Below are positions 34,895 to 42,392 of a stretch of DNA of 64,000 bases, in pieces; position 1 is the stretch's first letter; each line of letters opens with the position of its first letter. Origin of the DNA: an uncultured Coriobacteriaceae bacterium (lineage in GTDB: Bacteria; Actinomycetota; Coriobacteriia; Coriobacteriales; Eggerthellaceae); assembly GCA_900550055.1 (NCBI GenBank), contig URQU01000003.1, forward strand, positions 1 through 64,000, in the 5' to 3' direction. The notes under the pieces were generated by a model. It ran no database searches, was not told where the DNA came from, and was given only the letters and a program-made list of their open reading frames with translations. The translations under genes were made by a program, and so were the position numbers.

Positions 34895-37312
34895 ATGGCA
34901 GAAGCGAACGCGCCCAAACTTGGGTTCACGCGCAGAAGCTTTCTCAAAGGCGTCGGCGGGGCGGCTGCGCTCAGCGCGGCTGGCGTCGCCGGTATGACAT
35001 CGGCTCAGGCATGGCTGGCTCCAGCTCAGGCAGATGCTGCCCAGGTTGCGGATGAGTATACGGCTTGCACGTTCCATCAGGCGCATTGCGGCGGCATGTG
35101 CCCCTTGAAGTGCACGGTGCGCGATGGCCGCATGGTGCTGGTGCAGCCCAACGATGCGAGCACGGACGATCGATATAAGACCATCTGCCTGAAGGGCATT
35201 TCCGAGGTACAGCATATCTATAGCGACAAGCGCGTGCAGGCGCCGCTCAAACGCGTTGGCGACCGTGGTTCCAACGAGTTCGTACAGATCGGCTGGGATG
35301 AGGCGCTCGACGAGATCTGCGCTTCGCTGAAAGACATCCAAGCCTCGCATGGCAAGGATGCCGTTATGGTCATGAGCGGTTCGGAGACGAACTCGAGCTT
35401 TTTGACCTCGGTCCTGCAAGCCCGTTCCGGCGGCTTCACCGGTATCGACGTGGGCTTTGGCAACGGCCTGGACCCGGCGATCGGGTATGGCGGGGGCTTC
35501 GCCACTTCCACGGCCGATCCCCGCGATTGGACGGAATCCCGGCTTGTGCTTACCGTGGGCAGCAACTTCTGCGAGTCCACGCTGCCGCAGGTGCGGCTGT
35601 TCTTCGAGGCCAAGGAAGCTGGCGCGAGGATGGTCACCGTCGACCCTCATTTCTCCACGACCGCCGGCAAATCCGATGAGTGGGTGCCCATCGTCCCCGG
35701 CACGGACGCCGCGTTGTTCCTCGGTATGATCAGCGTCATCCTCGACGAGGGGCTGGCGGACGATGATTTCATGAGCAAGCATACTTCCATGCCCTTCCTT
35801 GTGGATACGGCAACGGGCAAGTTGCTTCGCGATCATGTGGAAGACCCTTCGGCGGAGGAGCCTGAAACGGGCGCGCAGAACCCCTTCTTCGTCATCGACC
35901 CGTCCACCGGCGCACCTGCGCGTTACGGGGAGGTTGCGGCACCGGCGCTTTCCGGCATCGTCGAGGTCGATGGCGTGCAGGCGACCACGGTATACGACCT
36001 TATGCGTAAGTCGCAGTCGGCTTTCACCGTCGAGCGCGCTTCGGAGCTGACCGGCATCGCGGTGGACAAGATCGTCGAACTTGCCCGTCTGTATGCGAAG
36101 GGGCCTTCGTCGCTCGCCCTCGGTTGGGGCGGCAACGACAAGATGGGCAATGCCGACGTTGCCGGCCACGCGGCGGCCCTGCTCGTGGCGATCACCGGCA
36201 ATATCGGCAAGCCCGGTGCGGGCGTGGGCGTGTACGTCGGCGGCACCTGGAGCGGCCAGACGGCTGCGCTCGGCGCATGGGAGCTCCCTGAGGAACTCGC
36301 CCCCGCCGAGGCGAAAACCGCAGCATACGATCTGCGCCGCAATCCCGAGAACGTCCGTGCGCTCATCTGCTGCGGCGACATCGTGGCGCAGCATTTCGCC
36401 AACATGGGGGTTACCGAGCAATGGGTTCGCGGCCTTGACCTGGTGGTTTCCATGGATCCGTATTTCACGGAAGGCGCGAAGTGGTCGGACTACGTCTTGC
36501 CTCTCACCACCCGTTTCGAGAACGACTCCGACTGCGGCAACATCAAGGTAGGATACAACCAGATCGTCATGCAGCAGAAGGTGATCGATCCGTTGTTCGA
36601 GGCGAAGACCGACCTGTGGGTCGAGCGCGAGATTGCGCGACGCATGGGGATCGCCGAGGATGTGCTGCCCAAGGATGGCGTCGAGCTGTCCAAAACCGCC
36701 CTTTCCACTGCCGAGGACCCGTATATCTCCTCGTTGACGGTCGAGAAGCTCGAGCAGGCGGGCGGCGTGTGGCCGCTTGAGAACGCGCGGGAGGTTCGTC
36801 GCGAGTACACCGATTACGAATTCGATACCGTTTCGGGTCGCATGGACGTGTATTACGATTCCTTGGCCTCCTTCGGGCAGGCGCTTCCGGTTTGGGAGCC
36901 CTGCAACGAAATCGCCGCGGACAACCCTCTTCGCGAGAAGTACCCCTTGCAATTGGCGAATGTGCGCTCCCGTTTCCGCATTCACAACCAGTTCAACGAC
37001 GCGAAGTGGATACAGCAGTATTTCGAGCCTACGGTGGAGCTGAGCCCCTCCGAGGCGCAGAAGCGCGGAATTGCGGACGGTGACATCGTCGAAGTGTTCA
37101 ACGATCGAGGATCGTTCCAGGTCAGGGCGGTGTCTAACGAGTCGATCCGCCCCGGTTCGATACGGTTGGCCGAAGGGTCCACCGCCGATTACATGGCGCG
37201 CGGCAATATGCAATCCGTTACCAATGATGCTATGAACGAACGCGGCTACGGGCTTTTGCAGGGACCGGTCATTCCGTTCTCCGACACGCTCGTCGAGGTC
37301 CGCAAGGCATAA
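34895..37312 (+). CDS. Tat-exported molybdopterin oxidoreductase (DMSO reductase superfamily), catalytic subunit
   Basis: 805 residues. A Tat signal with TRRSFLKG (13-20) ends near AQA. An [4Fe-4S] site follows with cysteines at 58, 65, 69, 73 and 98 (HCGGMCPLKC, TICLKG). The superfamily blocks are present: VMSGSETNSS, the VDPHFSTTAGKSDEWVPI region, and a C-terminal molydopterin dinucleotide-binding domain with YPLQLANVRSRFRIHNQF. It is a respiratory reductase or oxidase outside the membrane; the substrate cannot be told, and the family in gut Eggerthellaceae covers sulfoxides, catechols and others. Operon partners follow 13 bases later. Confidence 0.88.
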   Translation: MAEANAPKLGFTRRSFLKGVGGAAALSAAGVAGMTSAQAWLAPAQADAAQVADEYTACTFHQAHCGGMCPLKCTVRDGRMVLVQPNDASTDDRYKTICLKGISEVQHIYSDKRVQAPLKRVGDRGSNEFVQIGWDEALDEICASLKDIQASHGKDAVMVMSGSETNSSFLTSVLQARSGGFTGIDVGFGNGLDPAIGYGGGFATSTADPRDWTESRLVLTVGSNFCESTLPQVRLFFEAKEAGARMVTVDPHFSTTAGKSDEWVPIVPGTDAALFLGMISVILDEGLADDDFMSKHTSMPFLVDTATGKLLRDHVEDPSAEEPETGAQNPFFVIDPSTGAPARYGEVAAPALSGIVEVDGVQATTVYDLMRKSQSAFTVERASELTGIAVDKIVELARLYAKGPSSLALGWGGNDKMGNADVAGHAAALLVAITGNIGKPGAGVGVYVGGTWSGQTAALGAWELPEELAPAEAKTAAYDLRRNPENVRALICCGDIVAQHFANMGVTEQWVRGLDLVVSMDPYFTEGAKWSDYVLPLTTRFENDSDCGNIKVGYNQIVMQQKVIDPLFEAKTDLWVEREIARRMGIAEDVLPKDGVELSKTALSTAEDPYISSLTVEKLEQAGGVWPLENAREVRREYTDYEFDTVSGRMDVYYDSLASFGQALPVWEPCNEIAADNPLREKYPLQLANVRSRFRIHNQFNDAKWIQQYFEPTVELSPSEAQKRGIADGDIVEVFNDRGSFQVRAVSNESIRPGSIRLAEGSTADYMARGNMQSVTNDAMNERGYGLLQGPVIPFSDTLVEVRKA

Positions 37313-37325
37313 GGAGGGGCAGATC

Positions 37326-37943
37326 ATGACTCGATTGGCTATAGCTATCAATCAAGGCCGTTGCGTTGGCTGCCACACCTGCGCGAACGCCTGTAAGATG
37401 CAGAACAATGTTCCGGACGGCATGCTGTGGAATCGCGTCCTCACCGAAGGCAGCGACGTCATCGACGGGGCTCAGGGGACCTACCCGCACCTGACGCGCA
37501 CATATCTGCCGATGGCGTGCCAGCATTGCGACAATGCCGCATGCCAGCGCGTGTGCCCGACGGGCGCGACCTACAAAGACGAGAAGGGCCGCGTGGAGAT
37601 CGACTACGACAAGTGCATCGGTTGCCGTATGTGCATGGCCGCCTGTCCCTACAACGCTCGCGTGTTCAACTGGTCGAAGCCTGAGCGTTCCACGGGTGCG
37701 AACTGGGGCGACGGCCGCGTGCCGGTGCGTCCGAAGGGCGTGGCCGAGAAGTGCACGCTGTGCAAGGAGCGCACCGACGACGGCGATGTGCCCATGTGCG
37801 TTGCATGTTGCCCTGCCCGTGCCCGCATTTTCGGCGACCTGGATGATCCGGATTCGGAGATTTCGAAGGTTATCCGCGAAAACCAGGCGTATGTACTGTT
37901 GGAAGAGCAGGGTACCCAGCCCAAGGTCCATTACTTCAACTAG
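37326..37943 (+). CDS. Four-cluster ferredoxin subunit (DmsB-like)
   Basis: 205 residues without a signal peptide; it is carried by the Tat-exported partner. Four cysteine groups for [4Fe-4S] clusters are seen: CVGCHTCANAC, CQHCDNAACQRVC, CIGCRMCMAAC and the pair CTLC / CVACC. It wires the membrane anchor to the molybdopterin subunit. The start ATG follows AGGAGGGG, and the anchor gene begins 11 bases after its stop. Confidence 0.93.
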   Translation: MTRLAIAINQGRCVGCHTCANACKMQNNVPDGMLWNRVLTEGSDVIDGAQGTYPHLTRTYLPMACQHCDNAACQRVCPTGATYKDEKGRVEIDYDKCIGCRMCMAACPYNARVFNWSKPERSTGANWGDGRVPVRPKGVAEKCTLCKERTDDGDVPMCVACCPARARIFGDLDDPDSEISKVIRENQAYVLLEEQGTQPKVHYFN

Positions 37944-37954
37944 GAGGTTGCAAA

Positions 37955-39121
37955 ATGTCGAGTAAATTGAAGGCAACCTACGGCGTCCTCGGCGCTCTGG
38001 TTGTCGCCGGCGTCGCCGCGTGGATTTACCAGCTGGCAAACGGCTTGGGCGTCACCGGCATGAGCAACGGCGTATCGTGGGGTCTCTACATCGCGTGCTT
38101 CATGTTCTTCGTCGGTCTGTCTGCAGGCGGTTTGATCGTGGCCAGCTCGGCAAGCGTGTTTCATATCGCCGAGTATAAGAAGGTGGCGCTTCCGGCCATC
38201 ATCTGCTCCACGGTGTGCATCTGCTGTGCCGGCATGTTCGTGCTCATCGATATGGGCGGCATCCAGCGCGTGTGGCGCATCTTGGTCGGGCCGAACCCCA
38301 CAAGCCCTCTTGTGTGGGACGTGTGCGTCATCTCCTGCTACCTGATCATCAACATCGTTTACCTGGTGTTCATGTGCTCGAAGAAGCCTGGTGCGGCGGA
38401 CAAGGTCTCCATCGTTTCCCGGTTCGCACTGCCTATCGCCATTCTGGTGCATAGCGTGACGGCATGGATTTTCGGCCTGCAGGTCTCGAAAGAGTGGTAT
38501 ACGGCCATCATGGCGCCGATCTTCGTGGCGTCGGCCATGGATTCCGGCCTTGCGCTTTTGCTGCTGGCGCTTATGGGGTTGAACAAGTCCGGCGTATTCA
38601 AGGTTGAGAACAAGCTGATCTCCAGCTTGGCGGGTCTGCTGGCCGTCTGTATCGCGGTTGATGCGTTCTTCATCGGCTGCGAATGCTTGACCATGGCGTA
38701 CCCGGGCGCGAAGGGCGCCGAGGCGCTGTCGGTCATGGCAGGCGGCATTACCGCGCCGTTTTTCTGGATCGAGATCATCGGCGGCCTGCTTATCCCGTTT
38801 CTGCTTATGGTGTTCGCGAAAAACCGCGCGAACATGAAGCTGGTGGGCTTGGCTTGCGTGCTGGTGGTTGCCGGCGTGTTCTGCAAGCGCATCTGGCTGC
38901 TGTTCACCTCGTTCTACGAGTTCAACATCGCCGGCGCTCCGGGCGTGATCTCGGGCTCCAGCGCGGCCCGCGGCGCTTCCGGCGTGGATGTGTTCGCCAT
39001 GTTGGGCACGTACGCTCCTACGTGGGTGGAAATCGCGGTGGTTGTCGGGGTGGTCTCGCTGGGCGCGTTGGCGTTCATCGTGATGTCCCGCATGTTGCTT
39101 GCCGGTCGCAAGCAGGCATAG
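37955..39121 (+). CDS. NrfD/PsrC-type membrane anchor of the molybdoenzyme
   Basis: 388 residues with about nine or ten membrane segments. The early GVSWGLYIACFMFFVGLSAGG is the NrfD-family signature, and the mid region has VHSVTAWIFGLQ. It links the complex to the menaquinone pool. ATG 37955 follows AGGAGG. It is unrelated in detail to the stand-alone NrfD-like protein at 32,030. Confidence 0.9.
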   Translation: MSSKLKATYGVLGALVVAGVAAWIYQLANGLGVTGMSNGVSWGLYIACFMFFVGLSAGGLIVASSASVFHIAEYKKVALPAIICSTVCICCAGMFVLIDMGGIQRVWRILVGPNPTSPLVWDVCVISCYLIINIVYLVFMCSKKPGAADKVSIVSRFALPIAILVHSVTAWIFGLQVSKEWYTAIMAPIFVASAMDSGLALLLLALMGLNKSGVFKVENKLISSLAGLLAVCIAVDAFFIGCECLTMAYPGAKGAEALSVMAGGITAPFFWIEIIGGLLIPFLLMVFAKNRANMKLVGLACVLVVAGVFCKRIWLLFTSFYEFNIAGAPGVISGSSAARGASGVDVFAMLGTYAPTWVEIAVVVGVVSLGALAFIVMSRMLLAGRKQA

Positions 39122-39135
39122 GGAAAGGCGAGCGA

Positions 39136-39768
39136 ATGGACTACGGGCAGTTGGCGGATGCGTTGGCGTTTTGCGGAAACTCCCTGCTGGCGCCGATGAC
39201 CCAGCGCACAGGGGTCGGCCTCGATCCCGGGTTTTGGGAGTCGTTCCCCTTGTTCGGCGATCAAGGCGTTGCGGACGCCGTGCAGGATTGCGCGGTTTGG
39301 GCAGCCGAGTTCGAACGGCGCTGTCAAGCTGACGGACAGAGTGCCGTAGAGCGTTGCGCCATCGAGTACACGCGGCTGTTCGTGGGGCCGCCGCGTCCGG
39401 CAGCTGCACCGTGGGAGACCGCACATCGCGCGGTGGCGGACGGCGCTGATTCTACTGTGGGCTTCGGCCAGGCAACCTTCGAGATGCGCGAGCTTCTGCG
39501 TAACGCCGGTTTGCAGCTATGCAACGGGAATCGGCAGTACGAAGACCATATGGGGATAGAGCTGCTGCTTCTGTCCGAGCTTTGCCGCCGCGCGGCCGCG
39601 AGCGATGGGCTTGCCGCTGCGGAAGCCTCCGAGTTCGCGGCCGATCATCCCGCTGCTTGGGTGGAAGGGCTGCGTTCTGCGGCGGCGGAGGCGGTGCCCG
39701 ATGGTTATTACGCCGGCTTGTTAGGCGTGGCCGCCGCATTGCTGAACGTGGTCGTTCGCGAGGGCTAG
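39136..39768 (+). CDS. TorD/DmsD-type molybdoenzyme chaperone
   Basis: 210 residues, all helical, cytoplasmic. The stretch EYTRLFVGPPRPAAAPWET is the conserved TorD-family motif (Y-x-x-L-F-x-G). These chaperones bind the Tat signal of their molybdoenzyme and hold it for cofactor loading, here the product of the first operon gene. ATG 39136 lies 14 bases after the anchor's stop with a GGAAAGG site. Confidence 0.88.
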   Translation: MDYGQLADALAFCGNSLLAPMTQRTGVGLDPGFWESFPLFGDQGVADAVQDCAVWAAEFERRCQADGQSAVERCAIEYTRLFVGPPRPAAAPWETAHRAVADGADSTVGFGQATFEMRELLRNAGLQLCNGNRQYEDHMGIELLLLSELCRRAAASDGLAAAEASEFAADHPAAWVEGLRSAAAEAVPDGYYAGLLGVAAALLNVVVREG

Positions 39769-39804
39769 GCAGAGGTTCGCTTTGCGAGCCCGATAGATGG
39801 TGAT

Positions 39805-39844
39805 AAGCGGAGCAGGTGCGCCGATAGGGACGCCTGCTCCGCTT
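39805..39844 (+). terminator. Probable terminator of the molybdoenzyme operon
   Basis: AAGCGGAGCAGG and CCTGCTCCGCTT pair perfectly over a 16-base loop; only TGTTTC follows, so the T run is poor. Confidence 0.55.
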
Positions 39845-40011
39845 GCTGTTTCGGTGCGATGGTCTGCTCTGGCCTGGGATTGCGTTGGCTGCCCCAGGCT
39901 TCGCATGGGGGTCTTGCGGCGATTGGCGCTGCGGGAAGCCCGTGCGCGCGGCGGCTGGTACAATAGCGCAATCGATCTACGTTATCTTGCAGAACCGAAA
40001 GGCCCCATCAC

Positions 40012-40770
40012 ATGGCTGATTACATCGAAGGCAAGCGCCCCGTCATCGAGGCGTTCCGTACCGGCGTGCCCATGCGCCGTATCCTTATGGGCGACTACAT
40101 GAAGCGCGATCCCATGATCGAGGACATCATGCGCAAGGCCAAGCGCAACGGCGTGAAGGTCATCCAGGTGCCTCGCGACGAGCTTGACCAGAAGTCCGCC
40201 CGCGGCAGCCACCAGGGCGTCATGGCCGAGGCCGCGCCGTTCAACTACGTGGGCATCGGCCAGGTGGTCGACGCCGCCAACAGCTACGCCGAAGAGCATG
40301 ACGGCCGCGCGCTCGTGGTCCTGTGCGACCACCTCACCGACGCGGGCAACCTGGGCGCCATCAGCCGCTCCTGCGAGGCCGTGGGCGCATCGGGCCTGAT
40401 CATCCCCAACAAGCGCAGCGCACGCGTCGAGGCTTCCACGTACAAAAGCTCCGCGGGCGCCATCACGCACGTGCCCGTGGCGCAGGTTTCCAACATCGTG
40501 CAGAGCATCCACCGCTTGCAGGAGGAGGGCTTCTGGGTGTGCGCCGCAACCGAGCACACCGACGACCTGGTGTGGAATGCGAACCTGAAGGGCAAGATCG
40601 CCATCGTCTTGGGCAACGAGCACGACGGCGTGTCCCGCCTGGTTCTCGAGCATTGCGACATGTACGCAAAGCTTCCGCTGGAAGGCGAAGTGGCCAGCCT
40701 GAACGTGGCCCAGGCCGCTACCGCCGTCATGTACGAGTGGCTGCGCCAGAATTGGGTTTCGCTGGCCTAA
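40012..40770 (+). CDS. rlmB: 23S rRNA 2'-O-ribose methyltransferase RlmB/TrmH family
   Basis: 252 residues. The N-terminal L30e-like substrate-binding domain (1-75) is followed by a SPOUT methyltransferase domain with the three family motifs: CDHLTDAGNLGAISRSCEA, VLGNEHDGVSR and LEGEVASLNVAQAATAV. It methylates a guanosine in 23S rRNA; TrmH-like relatives act on tRNA. The ATG follows AAAGG. It is the last clearly chromosomal gene before the accessory element. Confidence 0.9.
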   Translation: MADYIEGKRPVIEAFRTGVPMRRILMGDYMKRDPMIEDIMRKAKRNGVKVIQVPRDELDQKSARGSHQGVMAEAAPFNYVGIGQVVDAANSYAEEHDGRALVVLCDHLTDAGNLGAISRSCEAVGASGLIIPNKRSARVEASTYKSSAGAITHVPVAQVSNIVQSIHRLQEEGFWVCAATEHTDDLVWNANLKGKIAIVLGNEHDGVSRLVLEHCDMYAKLPLEGEVASLNVAQAATAVMYEWLRQNWVSLA

Positions 40771-40838
40771 CGGCCAGCGAGCCTGCTCGATGTTGCGGGG
40801 CGCTTTCGCACCCCGCCTTACGGCAGCTGCGCCCGGGT

Positions 40839-40922
40839 GTGAACAGGGGGCGGAGGTATGTTCACGGGTGTGTTTGGGAATTGCGGGTCTTCGTCGTGAA
40901 CATGCCTCCGTCCCCTGTTCAC
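40839..40922. repeat. REP-like nested inverted repeat
   Basis: Arms 40839-40866 and 40895-40922 are 28 bases each and match at 26 positions, with a 28-base loop. Each arm is itself bounded by GTGAAC...GTTCAC. The right arm's CTCCGTCCCCTGTTC (40906-40920) recurs exactly at 15646-15660. Confidence 0.7.
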
Positions 40923-40954
40923 GATGAAGATGGCGCGCAAGCGCCTATATTGAC

Positions 40955-40993
40955 TTGGCGAATCCGTGATAACTTTGGCGGACTCGTGTCAAT
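40955..40993. repeat. Two near-identical direct repeats
   Basis: TTGGCGAATCCGTGATAA and TTGGCGGACTCGTGTCAA lie next to each other (consensus TTGGCGRAYYCGTG). They could be protein-binding sites at the element edge. Confidence 0.4.
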
Positions 40994-41017
40994 CGATATG
41001 CGGGCCTGCTCGTGAAC

Positions 41018-41215
41018 ACGCTTCCGTTCGCTGACCAGGGAACGGAAGCGTTCGATCGTCCCGCTGGTTTCGACAGACCTGCGGTGATTAATCACCGCAT
41101 CGCATGAAAGGAGGGATGCGCGATGGCAAAGCAGCGTAAGAGTTTCCTGCTGTTCGATGGCTGCAATTATCGCTCCCTCCTATTTACAAACCCCCTGTTC
41201 AGGGGGCTTTTTCAT
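41018..41215 (+). promoter_or_regulatory. Structured leader: hairpin, palindrome, SD/anti-SD pair and terminator
   Basis: A hairpin (ACGCTTCCGTTC with GAACGGAAGCGT, 41018-41051) precedes a perfect 18-base palindrome GCGGTGATTAATCACCGC (41081-41098). The ribosome site AGGAGGGATGCG (41109-41120) is complementary, with one bulge, to CGCTCCCTCCT (41171-41181). A terminator CCCCCTGTTCAGGGGG plus TTTTT ends it (41193-41215). The order suggests a switch over translation or transcription. Confidence 0.5.
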
Positions 41216-41221
41216 TTCTAG
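41123..41221 (+). CDS. Possible 32-residue leader peptide
   Basis: ATG 41123 lies seven bases after AGGAGGGA and reads MAKQRKSFLLFDGCNYRSLL and on, ending within the terminator stem. The ribosome site is the best in the neighbourhood, but the coding end overlaps the terminator, so it may serve as a regulatory leader or be a chance frame. Confidence 0.3.
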   Translation: MAKQRKSFLLFDGCNYRSLLFTNPLFRGLFHF

Positions 41222-41482
41222 GGTGTGGAAACCTCCCGGCACCATGGCTCAAGATTCGACCCAAAGCCGACTATTCCCATGGGCGATTGCCGAAAATGCC
41301 CCCAATCGAGTTGTGTTTTTCTCTCCATATGGACCGTTTATGGAGAAAAGCGCCTTCGTTTGCCGTTAATCGCGCAACCCGCGCGTTGAAACTCCCCCTC
41401 AGTGGGCATAAAGACCCCCAGGCCGCCGCTGCCGGCGGCTTACCCTCCGAGACGGATGGTTTGGAAAGGAAGGAGCCGGGGT

Positions 41483-41818
41483 TTGGAAACGGTCAACAGG
41501 GTCGTGGTATCGGGGCTCGTGTTCGGGCCCGTGGAGTTCACGGAGCCGGACAGGGGGCCCGCGCATGCGCGCTTCTGCCTGTCCCAGGAGAAGCCGGCGG
41601 GCTCGCGCCGCGTGGAGCATAGGTTCCACTGCGTCGCGTTCGGCCCGGTGGCGATGGCTGTGGCAGCTTCCCTTGCACCTGGCGTCGCCGTGGTGCTCGA
41701 GGGGGAGCTTGCCGAGGCGAGGGCGGCGTCCTTTCTCGACGGCCGGCCGCGCAGGGCCGAGACCGGCGGGAAGAGCGAGATCAAGGTATCGACTTTCCTC
41801 AAGGTCGACGCGCGCTGA
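41483..41818 (+). CDS. Single-stranded DNA-binding (SSB/OB-fold) protein of the element
   Basis: 111 residues from TTG 41483, which sits seven bases after AAGGAG; an ATG at 41402 lacks a site and adds 27 Pro/Arg-rich residues. The OB-fold strands are seen in VNRVVVSGLVFGPVEF, ARFCLSQEK, FHCVAFGPVAMAVA and GVAVVLEGELAE, as in SSB. It is shorter than chromosomal SSB and lacks the acidic C-terminal tip. It probably coats single-stranded DNA in the element's replication or transfer and leads the replication gene set. A terminator follows. Confidence 0.75.
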   Translation: METVNRVVVSGLVFGPVEFTEPDRGPAHARFCLSQEKPAGSRRVEHRFHCVAFGPVAMAVAASLAPGVAVVLEGELAEARAASFLDGRPRRAETGGKSEIKVSTFLKVDAR

Positions 41819-41822
41819 TTCC

Positions 41823-41851
41823 GGTACGGGCCCCATGGCCCGTGCCTTTTT
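41823..41851 (+). terminator. Terminator after the SSB gene
   Basis: GGTACGGGCC pairs with GGCCCGTGCC (one G-U pair) over CCAT, followed by TTTTT. Confidence 0.75.
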
Positions 41852-41858
41852 CATCCCG

Positions 41859-41970
41859 CACATCTGCATAAATACGCATGCACGCATATGCGCATATGCG
41901 CATATGCGTAACCGCACATTTCCGTTTTTACGTGTTTGCGCGTTTACGCATCTGCACATCTGGGTAGATA
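41859..41970. repeat. Alternating purine-pyrimidine array 1
   Basis: Starts after the SSB terminator and ends before the next ribosome site. It includes three perfect CGCATATG units (41883-41906), then looser CGCA/TGCA/TACG steps and TTTACGCATCTGCACATC and TGGGTAGA at its right edge. Its right end resembles array 6. Confidence 0.75.
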
Positions 41971-42023
41971 CAGCACAGGATGCGGGCGCGAGCCCGCGAT
42001 GGATGACCATGGAGGGATGGCAT

Positions 42024-42392
42024 ATGGGAAGGAAAGAGTCCGCCGGGAATCAGGCCGGCACGGCGAGGATGACGGTCGGCGATAGGTTCTGGGCGCGGCG
42101 CATCCGTCCGATCTTCGACGACGGCGACCTCACGCTCGAGCAGAAGTCGGTCTTCTGCTGCATCGTGGCGCGCGACCCCATGTCGGTGGCGATCGAGTGC
42201 CCGGCGCGCGACATCGCGGCGGCCGAGGCCGGCCTGCCGCGCCGCGACTACGACGAGGCCCTGGACGCGCTCGAGCGCGGCGGCTACATCGTCGACATCG
42301 TGACGCCCTACGGCGAGGATCGGGACGGGGAACTCTGCATGGTCCCGATCCCCGCCGATATCGTGAAGGAGGGGGTGCAGTGCCGTGGGTAG
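42024..42392 (+). CDS. Small winged-helix protein, replication-associated
   Basis: 122 residues. The pattern LTLEQKSVFCCIVARDP ... RDIAAAEAGLPRRDYDEALDALERGGYIVDI is a helix-turn-helix with wing, of the sort found in phage and plasmid replication initiators. ATG 42024 follows GGAGG; ATG 42003 is possible. It overlaps the next gene by eight bases, so both are translated together. Role inferred from context: DNA binding for replication or for autoregulation. Confidence 0.55.
   Translation: MGRKESAGNQAGTARMTVGDRFWARRIRPIFDDGDLTLEQKSVFCCIVARDPMSVAIECPARDIAAAEAGLPRRDYDEALDALERGGYIVDIVTPYGEDRDGELCMVPIPADIVKEGVQCRG

Larger units (their letters stand above)
40771..41482. other. Boundary region between chromosome and accessory element
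   Basis: 712 bases with no protein gene of known family. It holds the 28-base inverted repeat (40839-40922), a near-direct repeat (40955-40993) and a structured leader (41018-41215). An attachment site should lie in or near here, but the other end is outside the window so no direct repeat can be matched. Confidence 0.5.

Noticed and set aside
40771..41482. tRNA gene as integration site
   Set aside because: No cloverleaf or CCA-adjacent T-loop pattern was found in this gap or elsewhere in the window.
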